Positions 46,012-56,604 of a DNA stretch of 64,000 nt are shown here, piece by piece. A program made the position numbers and the translations under genes. This DNA comes from Acanthosoma haemorrhoidale (lineage: Eukaryota > Arthropoda > Insecta > Hemiptera > Acanthosomatidae): assembly GCA_930367205.1 (NCBI GenBank), contig OV884009.1:103809189-103873188 (forward strand). Direction: 5' to 3'. Positions within the stretch are counted from its first letter, which is position 1. The number at the start of each line of letters is the position of its first letter. Below the pieces are notes generated by a model. That model saw only the letters and a list, made by a program, of their open reading frames with translations, searched no databases and was not told the origin of the DNA.

Positions 46012-48413
46012 ATTTTTATTGTTACTCATCACCATGTGATGGATTTATTCATATAGAATGAATGAGGCTATATATATGTCTAGATAGAGAGAAGAAAAAG
46101 GGGGGGGGTAAATAAAAAATATGTATACTAATCTAGGATGCGAAGACTGACTAGTTTAGCTGGTCAAAGAACAAAACTGCAGCAGTCAAGCGTTTATCCT
46201 CTCTGCTAGAGAGTCATTGTCCATAGTTATTAATCCTCTTCCTTGTCTCGTAGCCTTAGTCTGGCCTGGTGCCCGGCAATGGATGCCTACGCTCAGTGTA
46301 AGTTAGTACAGCAACACACAATTCGACACTCACGTGTATGATAATAATTGTGTAACCTAGCACAAAAGCAACTGCTAGGACAGTTTTCCGAATACTGATC
46401 GTCTTATTTACAGAAGTGGCAACTAATTAATGTGGGAGCGAAAATGTCAGTGTATAGCTTCAATCTAGCGCATGGGGGAAAACGCATTACTTAAAAAAAA
46501 AGAAATTTAAATTGATGGTATATTGATAAATGACTTCAGTTGGCTCGTACTATTGAACCGAGCTATTTATATTCTTGGCTCCCAAAGCTTATGTGTTTTA
46601 CATTTCTTTCTGTTATAGTCTTTATTGTGGCCTGGGCAACTTCAAATATTAAATAGCGTCTAAGACATGAGACGGTTGAAGAAATTGTAAAAAAAAACTA
46701 TTGGGTATTTTTGAAAAAAATTCTTCGATTTGCCATATCTCTTTAAATAAAGTGTAAACTGCTTAACTGATGAATATCATTATAAATATTGAAATAAATA
46801 AATATTGAGCTGATACTGGAAAAAACTTTCAAGCTTGAGATACTGACTCACCTTTATCGTGTTTAAATTTATTTCGGTGAACTTCCCGTTAATATATCTT
46901 ACGAGACACCTAAACTGACCGAGTGCTTTGGAATTTTAGATATTTTGTATAATTTTTAAAACCCTTGTTGCAGAACTACTACGGCTTGACCAATTCCTTG
47001 TTTCTGGTTCAAAGTAAACACTCCGTTGGGTTTCGGCAGAATATATTTTTCGCAGGTGATTAAACCCTAATCGTTAAAAAAGTAAACAAATTTATTTATG
47101 TGAAAAAAAAATATCCCTTGTAAACATTAATGAGTAATCTTCGGAATAGGTGCTATCCAGTTGCTTGCTAGTAAGGGACCGACATAAGTGTGATTGGTAC
47201 GATGATAAATATTTCTCTGTGACCAGAGAAACTAAATATCGGATCGGTGTTGGCTTTGGTAGATAAAAGTGAACTGTCACATCCCCTCGCTTTCAATTCT
47301 CCCAAAGGGCTCTAATTCGATTTTCTCTTAATCCCCCAGTGCCAGAGTTGAATTAGACCAAAGCTTGATGACGGATGGTATATCCTGTTAAACATTTCAA
47401 TAACGCCGTATCTGTCTCCCTGTGGTAATCCAAGTTTTTCCTTTTGTTTTTCACTCATTGGTTTACAAATGCGGGTCGTGTGTGCTGAAATAGCTCAGAA
47501 GCTATTTAGGATATAATGTTTGCTTGTTCCCAAATTATTTAAGACAAATTAAAAGTAACGCAAAAATAAAGTGTTGGTACCCAACGAAATCCCTCGCTTT
47601 CTTGAGCGCAGCAACAAATTCTTTGACTCCGGTCCCTTCTTCTTGCTGTTCTGAATTACATCTCTATGGCTAGATACAAAAGTGTCAATTTCTGAATTTC
47701 ACAACCTGAATAGACATAAGAGGAGTGGAAATAAATTCAGATCCCAGACAACAATAATACTTAAAACTGAAGAGAGGAAGCCTGAGGTGGTTGCCTTTTT
47801 TATCTCGTTAGCGTTGAACCAAGTCTTGATAATAAGCTGGTAATGCTTATTATGTTAATGGTTATGCCATTTCTATTTCAACGGCGTCTGTTTGAATAAT
47901 TTAGCTATGTATTTACATTTTTTTTTTTTTAATTACAATTACATTCTCACATTATTTCCATGCGTAAAATTTAGTCATGTAGGTAAATAGCTCGGGAATC
48001 CCTTTACCTGGTGGATTGTCACCTCGCAGGCCAAAGAACAGAAGCAGAGATCCGGAAGATCCCCCACGCTCCATTCTCTGAAACAAATTCTTTTTATCCG
48101 TAAACCATTTTTGTAACTGAAAATAGCTTTTTCAACAAATAAAAATGCTACGTGAATAACAAACAAAAAAAATACTATATCTATTCTTGACTCCGAAACA
48201 TTTATCTGTTTGAATATCTGGGCAGAAGGATTCGTACCACGAATCGGAGGGCTCTGAGTAAAGTTTGAAAAGTTGAGAAAGGCCTAATCAACTTGCCATT
48301 TTCGAAGAAAATTCTACTCAAATCAACTTTATCTTCATAAATTGTTATCGGAAACAGATGTATCTGGAAATGGCATCTTTAGAGCGTGCAGTTATTCTTG
48401 TTCGCCTCATTCA
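46012..48413. other. non-coding sequence, probable LINE leader at 46120-46340
   Basis: 46120-46340 is GC-richer and on the upstream side of the LINE ORF1 fragment. The rest has no recognised gene, RNA or repeat. Confidence 0.4.
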
Positions 48414-48429
48414 TATGCTACTAGGGCTG

Positions 48430-48500
48430 CCATCTCTAAAACCTGCTCCCCGGACCGGAAGCGTAAGTTCCCCGGATTTTGGAGCTATCACCCCGGACAT
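48430..48500 (+). repeat. left subterminal CCCGGA repeats of the hAT element
   Basis: Three CCCCGGA motifs within 70 bases (CTCCCCGGACC, TTCCCCGGATT, ACCCCGGACAT). Such arrays bind hAT transposases. Confidence 0.7.
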
Positions 48501-48689
48501 TTCAAAACTTTTTTTCATTCACTTACATCTTGATTAAAATATATTTTACTCCGTACTGGATAGAAGAAAACTTTGATTTGAAGCCTCTTTTGTTGCATGA
48601 AATAGTGTGTTTAATTGTTCTTGTGACGACAAGTTATTAATTTTGCTTTATTTTTTAACCTTCTTAGCTTAGGTATTAAATAAAAAATA

Positions 48690-49520
48690 AACAAACCCAA
48701 TATTAGTTACTCAGTTAATAAAATTAAATGAAAACTTGTTTAACTTTTTATTTTTCCATACAATTTACAATATTTAGTTTTAAAACAACTTAAATCTTAA
48801 ATCAAATTCAGAAATTTATAATAACTTATACTAAGGAACAATTTTAACAGCCTTACATTTTGTTTTATATTTCAAGAAAGAAAACACAATTTGTCGTTTT
48901 CATCCATAGATCTATGTAACTAAATTAAATCAATATTTAAATCAAATAAAACTATACTTCTTAATTATTTGGCAACTTTTAAAGTAATAACATTAAAATG
49001 TCTTCAAATTTTAAACTTAAATTACTACATTATTAATTTGAACTTTTTGGTAACACTTAATGTACCCAAATAAATAAACACTGAAACAAATACTGTTCTC
49101 TCTCTATTGAACTAAATTAAATCAGTCTTTAATTTGTGTTTATTTATGTCAAATAATGATGCTTTTAATGTTTTGGTAATTCTTAAAGTATTTTTAATTA
49201 GGTACATCAAAATGTCCTCAAATTTTAAAATAGACTGTAATCAGAATCAGAACTAAAACTTAAAAAACCATAAATTGTAACTTTTTTTTAGCAATCCTAC
49301 ATGTTTATTTTCAGACAAACAAAACACAATTTGTTGTTTACATTCATAGAACTGTGTAACTAATTTGAATTAATAAGAAAACTACATATAGTTTTTAATT
49401 ATTTGGCAATTCTTAAAGCAATAACATTGAAATGCCTTCAAATTTTAAATAGACTAGACAGGATTAAAACTTAAATAGCTTATTATTAGTTATGAATTTT
49501 TACTTTTTGGTAACACTTAA
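48690..49520 (+). repeat. diverged tandem repeats inside the hAT element
   Basis: The block TTTGGCAA.T.TTAAAG.AATAACATT.AAATG.CTTCAAATTTTAAA recurs at about 48969, 49165 and 49400, and ACAAAACACAATTTGT..TT at about 48885 and 49318. Period is roughly 200-235 bases. It fills the region downstream of the transposase relic. Confidence 0.6.
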
Positions 49521-50192
49521 TTGAACGAATACGGTAGTTCTCTTAAAAAAACTAGTGTCAGTTACAGTCTTTCAGACAATTTACGGTCTATTTACATTTA
49601 AATAAATAATGAATAGAAAATATCTATATTTCTTAGAATTTTAATGAAATTCTTCATATATTAAATTGCAGGACTCACTCACTTATTCATCAAAGCAAAG
49701 CACAACCCAAACCCTTACAACTAGAATTTTTTAAGGAGAAACATTATGACAGTACCATCAATATAATTTTACTAACATAATGTTACGTTCGTCACAATCT
49801 ACATCAATTTATCACAAACAGTCACCTGCATGACTTTAATACTAGAAATAATAACAAACTAGCACTACATAAATGTAGATTGGCTACGATTATGTGACAA
49901 AACTATATGGAAAGACCAGTTTAAAGTAAATAAGAAAAATTGCACAATTAGTTTTTAAAAGAGCAAACCTCGAGTTTCTTGTCTGTTCTTCACTGCCTCT
50001 TTGTGAACAGACATAGAGTCTGAATGAATAATTTTGACTTTGACTTTAGAAAGTTGAAATTCGACGCAGAGGTTCTTTCTATAACGTAAGCAGGTAATAA
50101 GAAAGGTTTTTAAGGAATTCCCATGGAAACAAAGTCCCCGGACATGAGCTAGTCTACTTATATTTATCGGATTTACCAATAGCTTTTAGAAC

Positions 50193-51220
50193 TTATTTTT
50201 TAGTTAAAAAAAAATTAGAGAATTCGGTGCAATCCTTATAGCCTCTGAAGTTGAATTTAATTTTGAGTAATGACGAGACTGTTTCAGGATTCAATGCATT
50301 CCTTTCTTTTGTCCACTGTTGCGTCATGAGAGAAAATATTCTTTCAACATGCGCATTATGCGCAGGGATGCAAAAAAAATATTGAGCTATTTTTAGTAAT
50401 TCTGAATATAAATGGGCATTTGGTGTTCTAAAGAATTGTAACCATAGTTGATTAGCATTTAAAAGCTTATCTTCTGCGCTGAGATTTTGGCAAAAATATT
50501 TTAAATTCACCCACTCATCTATCAATTTCGTGTCGTCAATTGCTATATTCTTGTCTTTCAAAAATGCAATAGTATCTTCGATAACAGCCCATTGAGTTTT
50601 TTCATTTATATTCGGCAAAAACATCCAGTCAAATTTATCAAATTGTTGAAGAGGCTGACTCCAATGTTCAATGTACGTTTTTATTTCATTATAGAAACTC
50701 AGAGTACAGTTTTTGAACTCTTGTTTTATGTTCTCGTCGTGTTTGTTTAAAATGCTTCTAATACTTAAGGGCACGAAGCTTTCTTTGATTCTATCGTCTA
50801 GGCTTTTTGTTATAGATCCAAGAATGTTTCGAGTTTCTAAGACGGAATTGCCGCTTTTTTCTAATTTTTCTATTTTGCTATGCAAGATATGCATAATGGA
50901 GTGGACTAGAAGCAAATAAGCCTCTGACAGCGGATTTTGGAAAAAATCTTTGATCACGACAGGTGGTTTTTGTATATTTTCGAAGTAGTCTTTCAGTGGA
51001 GTAAAGAGCTTCAGAAGTCTTTCTATTGCAGGAAACAGACTAAGCCATCTAGTTTTGGATATAGAAGCTGTCTGTATTCGACATCAGCTGTTTCACAGAA
51101 CTCTTTGAGGGATTCGGTTCGAACTGTGTATATAGAAAAATGATTGTAAATTTTCAAGACAATAGTCTCAGCGTCCACTGGCAGTAAGTCACATCCATGA
51201 TGAATGGCGTTGTTAATAAC
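50193..51220 (-). pseudogene. hAT transposase, frameshifted and N-truncated
   Basis: Reads from about 51220: VINNAIHHGCDLLPVDAE, IVLKIYNHFSIYTVRTE, SLKEFCETADVEYRQLL. A frame break at about 51057-51066 follows, then ISKTRWLSLFPAIERLL and KLFTPLKDYFENIQKPPV, and an open C-terminal 250 codons ending at 50193. The C-terminus has the hAT dimerisation region (IAQYFFCIPAHNAHVERIFS; the usual SNA is HNA). The zinc-finger BED N-terminus and first catalytic part are missing. No product is expected, despite fresh-looking element ends. Confidence 0.9.
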
Positions 51221-51369
51221 GTGTTTTCTTTATTGCTAAAAGATTTATAATAATTTACATTTGTTCATGTTATTTACCTTGTCTATAATATATCTGCAAT
51301 AGCGTATAGGGTGATTTCCTATATACTAAGAATCGCCACACACGTCTACACATCTAATATTTTGCTACG

Positions 51370-51480
51370 CAGCTAAATAGATCGCTCGCGCTCGCCATTC
51401 GCCAGATCACGCCATGCGTCGGTCAAGCGCGCCCCACCCCCGCTCGCCGCTCGCGTAGTAAAATAGCGTCGGCAGCGCGT
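51370..51480. other. GC-rich patch within the hAT element
   Basis: GCTCGC words repeat (CGCTCGCGCTCGCC, CGCTCGCCGCTCGCG) in an AT-rich element. It lies upstream of the transposase and may have been its promoter. Confidence 0.4.
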
Positions 51481-51534
51481 GCGGTGAAATACCTAATCCA
51501 TAGTTTTTATTTACATAAATTATGGGAACGGATC

Positions 51535-51660
51535 TGATCGAAAACCCGGACTTTTATTATAGTCCGGGTTGCACCCGGACTACAATTTAAACCCCGCCCG
51601 GACGCTCCCCGGACGTCTTCAAAACTAGGACAAATCCGGGGAAACCCGGACGGATGGCAG
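51535..51660 (-). repeat. right subterminal CCCGGA repeats of the hAT element
   Basis: At least eight CCCGGAC/GTCCGGG motifs in 125 bases, including an inverted pair (AGTCCGGGTTGCACCCGGACT) that could form a hairpin. Confidence 0.8.
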
Positions 51661-51673
51661 CCCTATATGCTAC

Positions 51674-53219
51674 GAATGTGAATGCAATATTCAGTTCATT
51701 CAAATGGTTTTATTGATAATGTGTTATGGGAAGCCTTTTTAGGATTCCGTTGATTTTTTTTCAAAATCTGAAACCCTTATATTTTCTCCCGTCTGTCTTT
51801 CTGTATTGGCCTTTGCGAGTCCCCTATTAATAACAAAGACGCGAAAGTCAACATCTGTGGTTCCCGATTGGGGTGGTAGCGCCCACTGGTGGGCATTGAA
51901 GAGATCTAAGGGGGCTTTTTTAATCCAGCGCAAATTTAGGGGGTCTTGAGGACCAACCGCGCCACCCCCTGTAATAACTTGATTAATGCTGAAAATCATC
52001 GAACGCGTTTCAATAAATGGTTCTAATTGTCTTTTAAGCAAGATCAGTCCTTTTTAAAAGTACATTATAGCTTTGTTCTTAATATTTTTTTTACTAGTAC
52101 ATAAAAGAGTCGCAGGATGCGCGCGCATTGCACCACAGTGTGTGTGTGTATTCCGGCTCGAACTACTAAGCCTCTATTTTCAAGTTTATACAGGTCATCC
52201 CGGACAAGATTAACACACATACATGTTTTATAGATTTCTATACATCACTCAACTGAAGTACTATGAATTCGTTAGGCTTTTTATTCATATGAAATAGTTC
52301 TCAAGTTTATTCAGAGCAAGTTTTAACCTAAAGATTTTACTAAAAGATTTCAGATTCTCCTGATGTATTAGATAATTGCAAATTGGGTAATAGAACCTTC
52401 TTCGAACTTTCTAACAGAAATATCACTGGAGGAGGACTTGATAGAGTTGCTACAAAATGAAGTTAAAAAAGTATTTGACTTCTAAAAGCAAATTTATGTA
52501 TTATAGGCTGCATCAAAGATTTCATTGTATGTACATCATTATGTTTATCCGAAAGAGGATTCACTAATTTCATAAATCTATTCATATTTTTTAAATTATA
52601 ATTAAGTATATTTCACTTCACCTAACAGGGGGCCGCCCTCCCCCAAAAGGTGGTACTATACTCAAAAAAGGTCTGGTATACATAAATGTAGGAAGACATG
52701 AAAACTATAGCGATCTCTAAAACTTCAGTGTCATTGTTTAATTAATTAGTTGGTTATTAAAAAATATGTATGTTTCAATAAGTTTTAGTAGGGCATTAAA
52801 TTAAAAATATGGAAGTCCGGACTATTAATACGTAATTTCAGTTTTCTGTTCTTACATCTATAATTACTAGGAGTCTTTACAACTGCCATTATCATCGTGT
52901 TCGTAACTTTATCCCGAACAGTGATTATTTTTTGATGACATGCTATTTTCTAATAGTAATACCATTTTATGAGCCAATAAAACTGAAAAAAAAACAGCTC
53001 CTTAAAAAATAATGAAGCCAAAGACGTTCTGAGAGCCAACTGTTTTAATATTGCGTGTACATAATAACATGCCACGGGAATTTGTGTAATTCCAAATCAG
53101 TAAGATATTTGTGTAAAACGCATTCTTACTATTAGTATTAGTTTGACCGTATCTAAGTGCAGTCCTGAGATTTCAATTTAAATATTTCTGACAATTATTT
53201 ACTTTTCTTCTATAAATGT
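51674..53219. other. non-coding sequence with a hAT-terminus-like segment (51850-51990)
   Basis: 51850-51990 contains TCTGTGGTTCCCGATTGGGG, TGGTAGCGCCCACTGGTGGG and CATTGAAGAGATCTAAGGGG, a layout common in termini of invertebrate hAT-like MITEs. No partner end was found. It is open on the - strand (51739-52041), but that reading looks incidental. Confidence 0.35.
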
Positions 53220-53224
53220 ATACT

Positions 53225-53973
53225 ATTCTAATATTTGTTTAATTATTAATAAATATTTTAATTATATATTTTTTATATAATTTTTAAAAACTTTTATATT
53301 TTATAACTTTAACGTTATATGAGGGTTCTGTTAATAATTATATAGGAAACTTCTGGCAAAAGGTTTATTGGATTTATTTACACACATTAAGATAACTAAA
53401 ATTGATATACAAAATAATATACGTACGTAATAAAGAATACTATTAAAACTAACATTAAAATGGTACCTTGTAAATTATTCGTAACTCTATACTAATACTG
53501 GCCAGTGCTTCTTGTGGATATATCTTCGTTGGTAGTTTTCTTTTGCTTGATCCGAATCGTCATACTTGCGCGTCCTTGGTCTTCGTGTTGAGTGAAAATG
53601 TGCCCACGAGCCGGTGGGTCGCCGTGCTTTCGCAAGGATGCTACCTGCTCTCCTGCCTTCGGACGAAAGAATCCTTAAGAGTGTTTGGGCTATTTGTTTT
53701 TATATTATATCCCGCTGCCTTCTTGACTTTCAACTGGTTATTTAATGCCAGTTGTTTTGAATATTTATTACTTTGCTTAAATTAGAAGTTTATATAATAA
53801 ATGTTTATATTAAATATGATATTATTTTATTTCAATTATTAATAATTAATATGACGACAATAAAAACGTTCATACTTTCAAAAATGAATCACGGATCGTT
53901 ATTCAATGCTCGCTAATTCCGAGTTTATTTAAACAAATACTATCAAAAATCATCATTTTAAAATATCACAACA
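53225..53973 (-). repeat. LTR (3' LTR of the minus-strand element)
   Basis: 749 bp, nearly identical to 55839-56599 apart from small indels around 53590-53690. Both end in TATCACAACA on the + strand. Confidence 0.9.
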
Positions 53974-54169
53974 TTCGGGTCCGCTCCGATTTAAAAAATT
54001 TTTGTTTTAATCTTATTGATCTTATATTTTACTATTGATCTTACATTTACTTGTTCATCATATTAATCATTTGTATTTTCTTATAACTAAATTACAATAC
54101 CAAAATGTATGTCACCAAATTTTTACATGTACTATACAGAGATTTTAACATTCAATTATTACAATAATT

Positions 54170-54690
54170 TTTCATTTTCAAGTCTTTACCTTGCTTGATT
54201 GAGATTATTTTCATAATAAGATTTCTAAATTAAATTTAATTCTCTAGTCTTTAGATTTAGACTTTAACACATTTTCAACTTTGATTGTATAGTTAAACAT
54301 TCTAACATTTTAATACAATATAATAAACTTTAAATTTCCAAATTCTTACACATGTGATTGATGTTATCTTATAATAAATTATTTCAATTGATTTTAATTT
54401 CAAGCTTTTCAATGTCTTTTACCATATTTTCAAATTTTATTTTACAACTAAACATTTTAACACTTTAATACTCTATAATAAACTTTAATTCCAAATTTTT
54501 ACATGGGCCTGATTGCTGTTATATTAAATTATTCCAATTGATTTTAATTTTCTAGTTTTTCTATATCTTTTACCATAATTTCAACTTTGCTTTTACACTA
54601 TAATAAACTTTAATTTCTAAACTTTACACCTGCCTAATTGCCATTTTTTAATAATAGTTTTTTCTATTAATTTTTAATTTTTATTTTATT
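54170..54690. repeat. tandem repeats of about 130-160 bases in the LTR element
   Basis: Three to four diverged units contain TTTTACCAT.ATTTTCAA.TTT, then ACACT.TAATA..CTATAATAAACTTTAATTTC and TTACA....CTGATTG. They lie near the 3' end of the element, beyond the ORFs. Confidence 0.65.
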
Positions 54691-54733
54691 TATGTATTTT
54701 TTATTTTACTTGTTTACATTTATCCGATTAGCC

Positions 54734-55078
54734 TTATTTCATAATAATGAAGTATAACTCTTTTTTCTTTTTCTTTTTATAATTATATTCGATAGTATTA
54801 AAAACATCCCTGGAGTTATTTTTAATTTCTTTCCATTTGCTTATTTTTACGTTGTTCCTATTTACTTCGCCAAGGGGAATTTCACTAAAATTATATACAA
54901 TTTTAAATTCTAATTTCTTCTTATTTAAACTTATAACCATTTTACTTTTAATTTTATTTATAGTTACTACTGGGTCAGACTTTTTAAATTGCTGAATCTC
55001 TAAATTATCATGTTTTTTAATTATTTTTATTTCATTAGGATCAATTACCGGTTCATTATTTATGCACGTTTTTGTTTC
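54734..55078 (-). pseudogene. short broken ORF downstream of the Gag-like ORF
   Basis: Open from about 55070 (TCINNEPVIDPNEIK..) through MVISLNKKKLEFKIVYNFSE to 54734, ending in a Lys-rich tail. It is out of frame with the 191-codon ORF and separated from it by stops. I do not recognise it. It may be what is left of Gag-Pol. Confidence 0.4.
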
Positions 55079-55097
55079 TCAAATTTAATTTCCCTTT

Positions 55098-55673
55098 TTA
55101 AAGGATCTTTTTTTCATCCAGTTGTGCATAAGAATCTTTGAATGAAATTTGTAAATTTTGTTTAATGATCTCTTTTTTATTGTCGAATTTTTCATTATTT
55201 TCTTTAATTTGCGTACCTAAATCCTTTTTAATTAATTTTTGTTCATAATATAAGAGTTTATTTTCGGTTTCTAATTTATCTTTTTTAAAATCCTTAATCT
55301 GATTTCCCAGTTCCGGTTTTAAATCCGTTTCTTTATCAAGGTTTACATTAAATTCTATGAAAGGTTTTTGTAAATTTTGTTCAAAGATATCGAATCTTTT
55401 GTTTAATTTTTCGAATCTAATGTCCATCTCATGTTTATTTTCGTTAAATTTTTCGCTACTATATCGATTATTTTCGTCAATAATTCTATTCTGTTCTTTA
55501 AAATCTTCGTCTAATATACGATTCTGTTCTTTAAAACCTTCGTCTAATATACGATTCTGTTCTTTAAAATTTTCCTTACAATATTGATTATGTTCGCCTA
55601 ATTTTTTCATCATTAACCTAAAAAACTTTTTTATCTCACTTTGCTCGCGACTCGATTCATTTACGTTGTCCAT
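55098..55673 (-). CDS. Gag-like coiled-coil ORF of the LTR element
   Basis: 191 codons, starting 165 bases inside the element's 5' LTR, where Gag is expected. Almost entirely charged helix (Lys/Glu/Asn). Three consecutive 11-residue repeats at residues 36-46, 47-57 and 58-68 (FKEQNRILDEG and variants), followed by FEKLNKRFDIFEQN-type heptads: a hendecad/heptad coiled coil. No zinc knuckle or capsid major homology region is visible, so assignment as Gag rests on position. Intact, so it may still be made. Confidence 0.6.
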   Translation of the reverse strand: MDNVNESSREQSEIKKFFRLMMKKLGEHNQYCKENFKEQNRILDEGFKEQNRILDEDFKEQNRIIDENNRYSSEKFNENKHEMDIRFEKLNKRFDIFEQNLQKPFIEFNVNLDKETDLKPELGNQIKDFKKDKLETENKLLYYEQKLIKKDLGTQIKENNEKFDNKKEIIKQNLQISFKDSYAQLDEKKIL

Positions 55674-55838
55674 GACTGAATTTCAACGATATAAATCCCT
55701 ACCACAAACACAATTTTTTAACACTTTTTAACCTAACCTTTATATCAAATTTAAACAATTTTTTGTGACACACTTTATCCAATTAATCCTTTAACCAGAT
55801 TTCCTCAATTAACATTTCCTTGTTTACGGGCGCCAAAT

Positions 55839-56599
55839 ATTCTAATATTTGCTTGATGCAATAATAATATTTAATTTTAATTATATTTTCTTTTATATAA
55901 TTTAAAAAAAAACTTTTATATTTAATAACTTTTACGTTATATGAGGGTTCTGTTAATAATTAAATAGGAAACTTCTGGCAAAAGGTTTATTGGATTTATT
56001 TACACACATTAAGATAACTAAAATTGATATACAAAAATATAAAATACGTACGTAATAAAGAATACTATTAAAACTAACATTAAAATGGTACCTTGTGAAT
56101 TATTCGTAACTGTATACTAATACTGGCCAGTGCTTCTTGTGGATATATCTTCGTTGGTAGTTTTCTTTTGCTTGATCCGAATCGTCATACTTGCGCGTCC
56201 TTGGTCTTCGTGTTGAGTGAAAGTGTGCCCACGAGGTCGCCGTGCCTTCGCAAGGGTGCTACCTGGATCCTTCTCTGCCTGCCTTCTGAAGAACGAATGA
56301 ATAAGAGTGTTTGGGCCTTTTGTTTTTATATTATATCCCGCTGCCTTCTTGACTTTCAACTGGTTATTTAATGCCAGTTGTTTTGAATATTTATTACTTT
56401 GCTTAAATTAGAAGTTTATATAATAAATGTTTATATTAAATATGATATTATTTTATTTCAATTATTAATAATTAATATGACGACAATAAAAACGTTCATA
56501 CTTTCAAAAATGAATCACGGATCGTTATTCAATGCTCGCTAATTCCGAGTTTATTTAAACAAATACTATCAAAAATCATCATTTTAAAATATCACAACA
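55839..56599 (-). repeat. LTR (5' LTR of the minus-strand element)
   Basis: 761 bp. On the - strand it contains GGGATATAATATAAAAAC near 56335, a TATA-like promoter candidate. The primer binding site lies immediately inside. Confidence 0.9.
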
Positions 56600-56604
56600 A
56601 TACT

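Larger units (their letters stand above)
48422..51665 (-). mobile_element. hAT transposon with perfect target duplication
   Basis: Exactly bordered by the 8-base duplication TATGCTAC (48414-48421 and 51666-51673), as hAT elements produce. Terminal inverted repeats TAGGGCTGCCATC match perfectly over 13 bases. Subterminal CCCCGGA/CCCGGAC motifs cluster at both ends. Total 3244 bp. The - strand carries a damaged transposase. Confidence 0.95.
53225..56599 (-). mobile_element. non-autonomous LTR retrotransposon
   Basis: Two direct LTRs flank 1.87 kb, with 5-base target duplication ATACT (53220-53224 and 56600-56604). Orientation is minus: the LTR begins TGTTGTGATA, and directly inside the 56-kb LTR is a primer binding site (TTTGGCGCCCG, - strand, from about 55837). 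A purine stretch (CGGAGCGGACCCGAA) precedes the other LTR. The interior has one coiled-coil ORF, a short broken ORF and tandem repeats. No protease, RT or integrase remains, so it would depend on a relative. Confidence 0.9.

Noticed and set aside
51739..52041. 100-codon - strand ORF (GGGAVGPQDPLNLRW...)
   Set aside because: It overlaps a hAT-terminus-like repeat segment and has no conserved domain; an incidental open frame is likelier.
53543..53785. 80-codon + strand ORF, with a similar one at 56168-56371
   Set aside because: Both lie inside the LTRs on the opposite strand to the element; duplicated by LTR identity, not coding.
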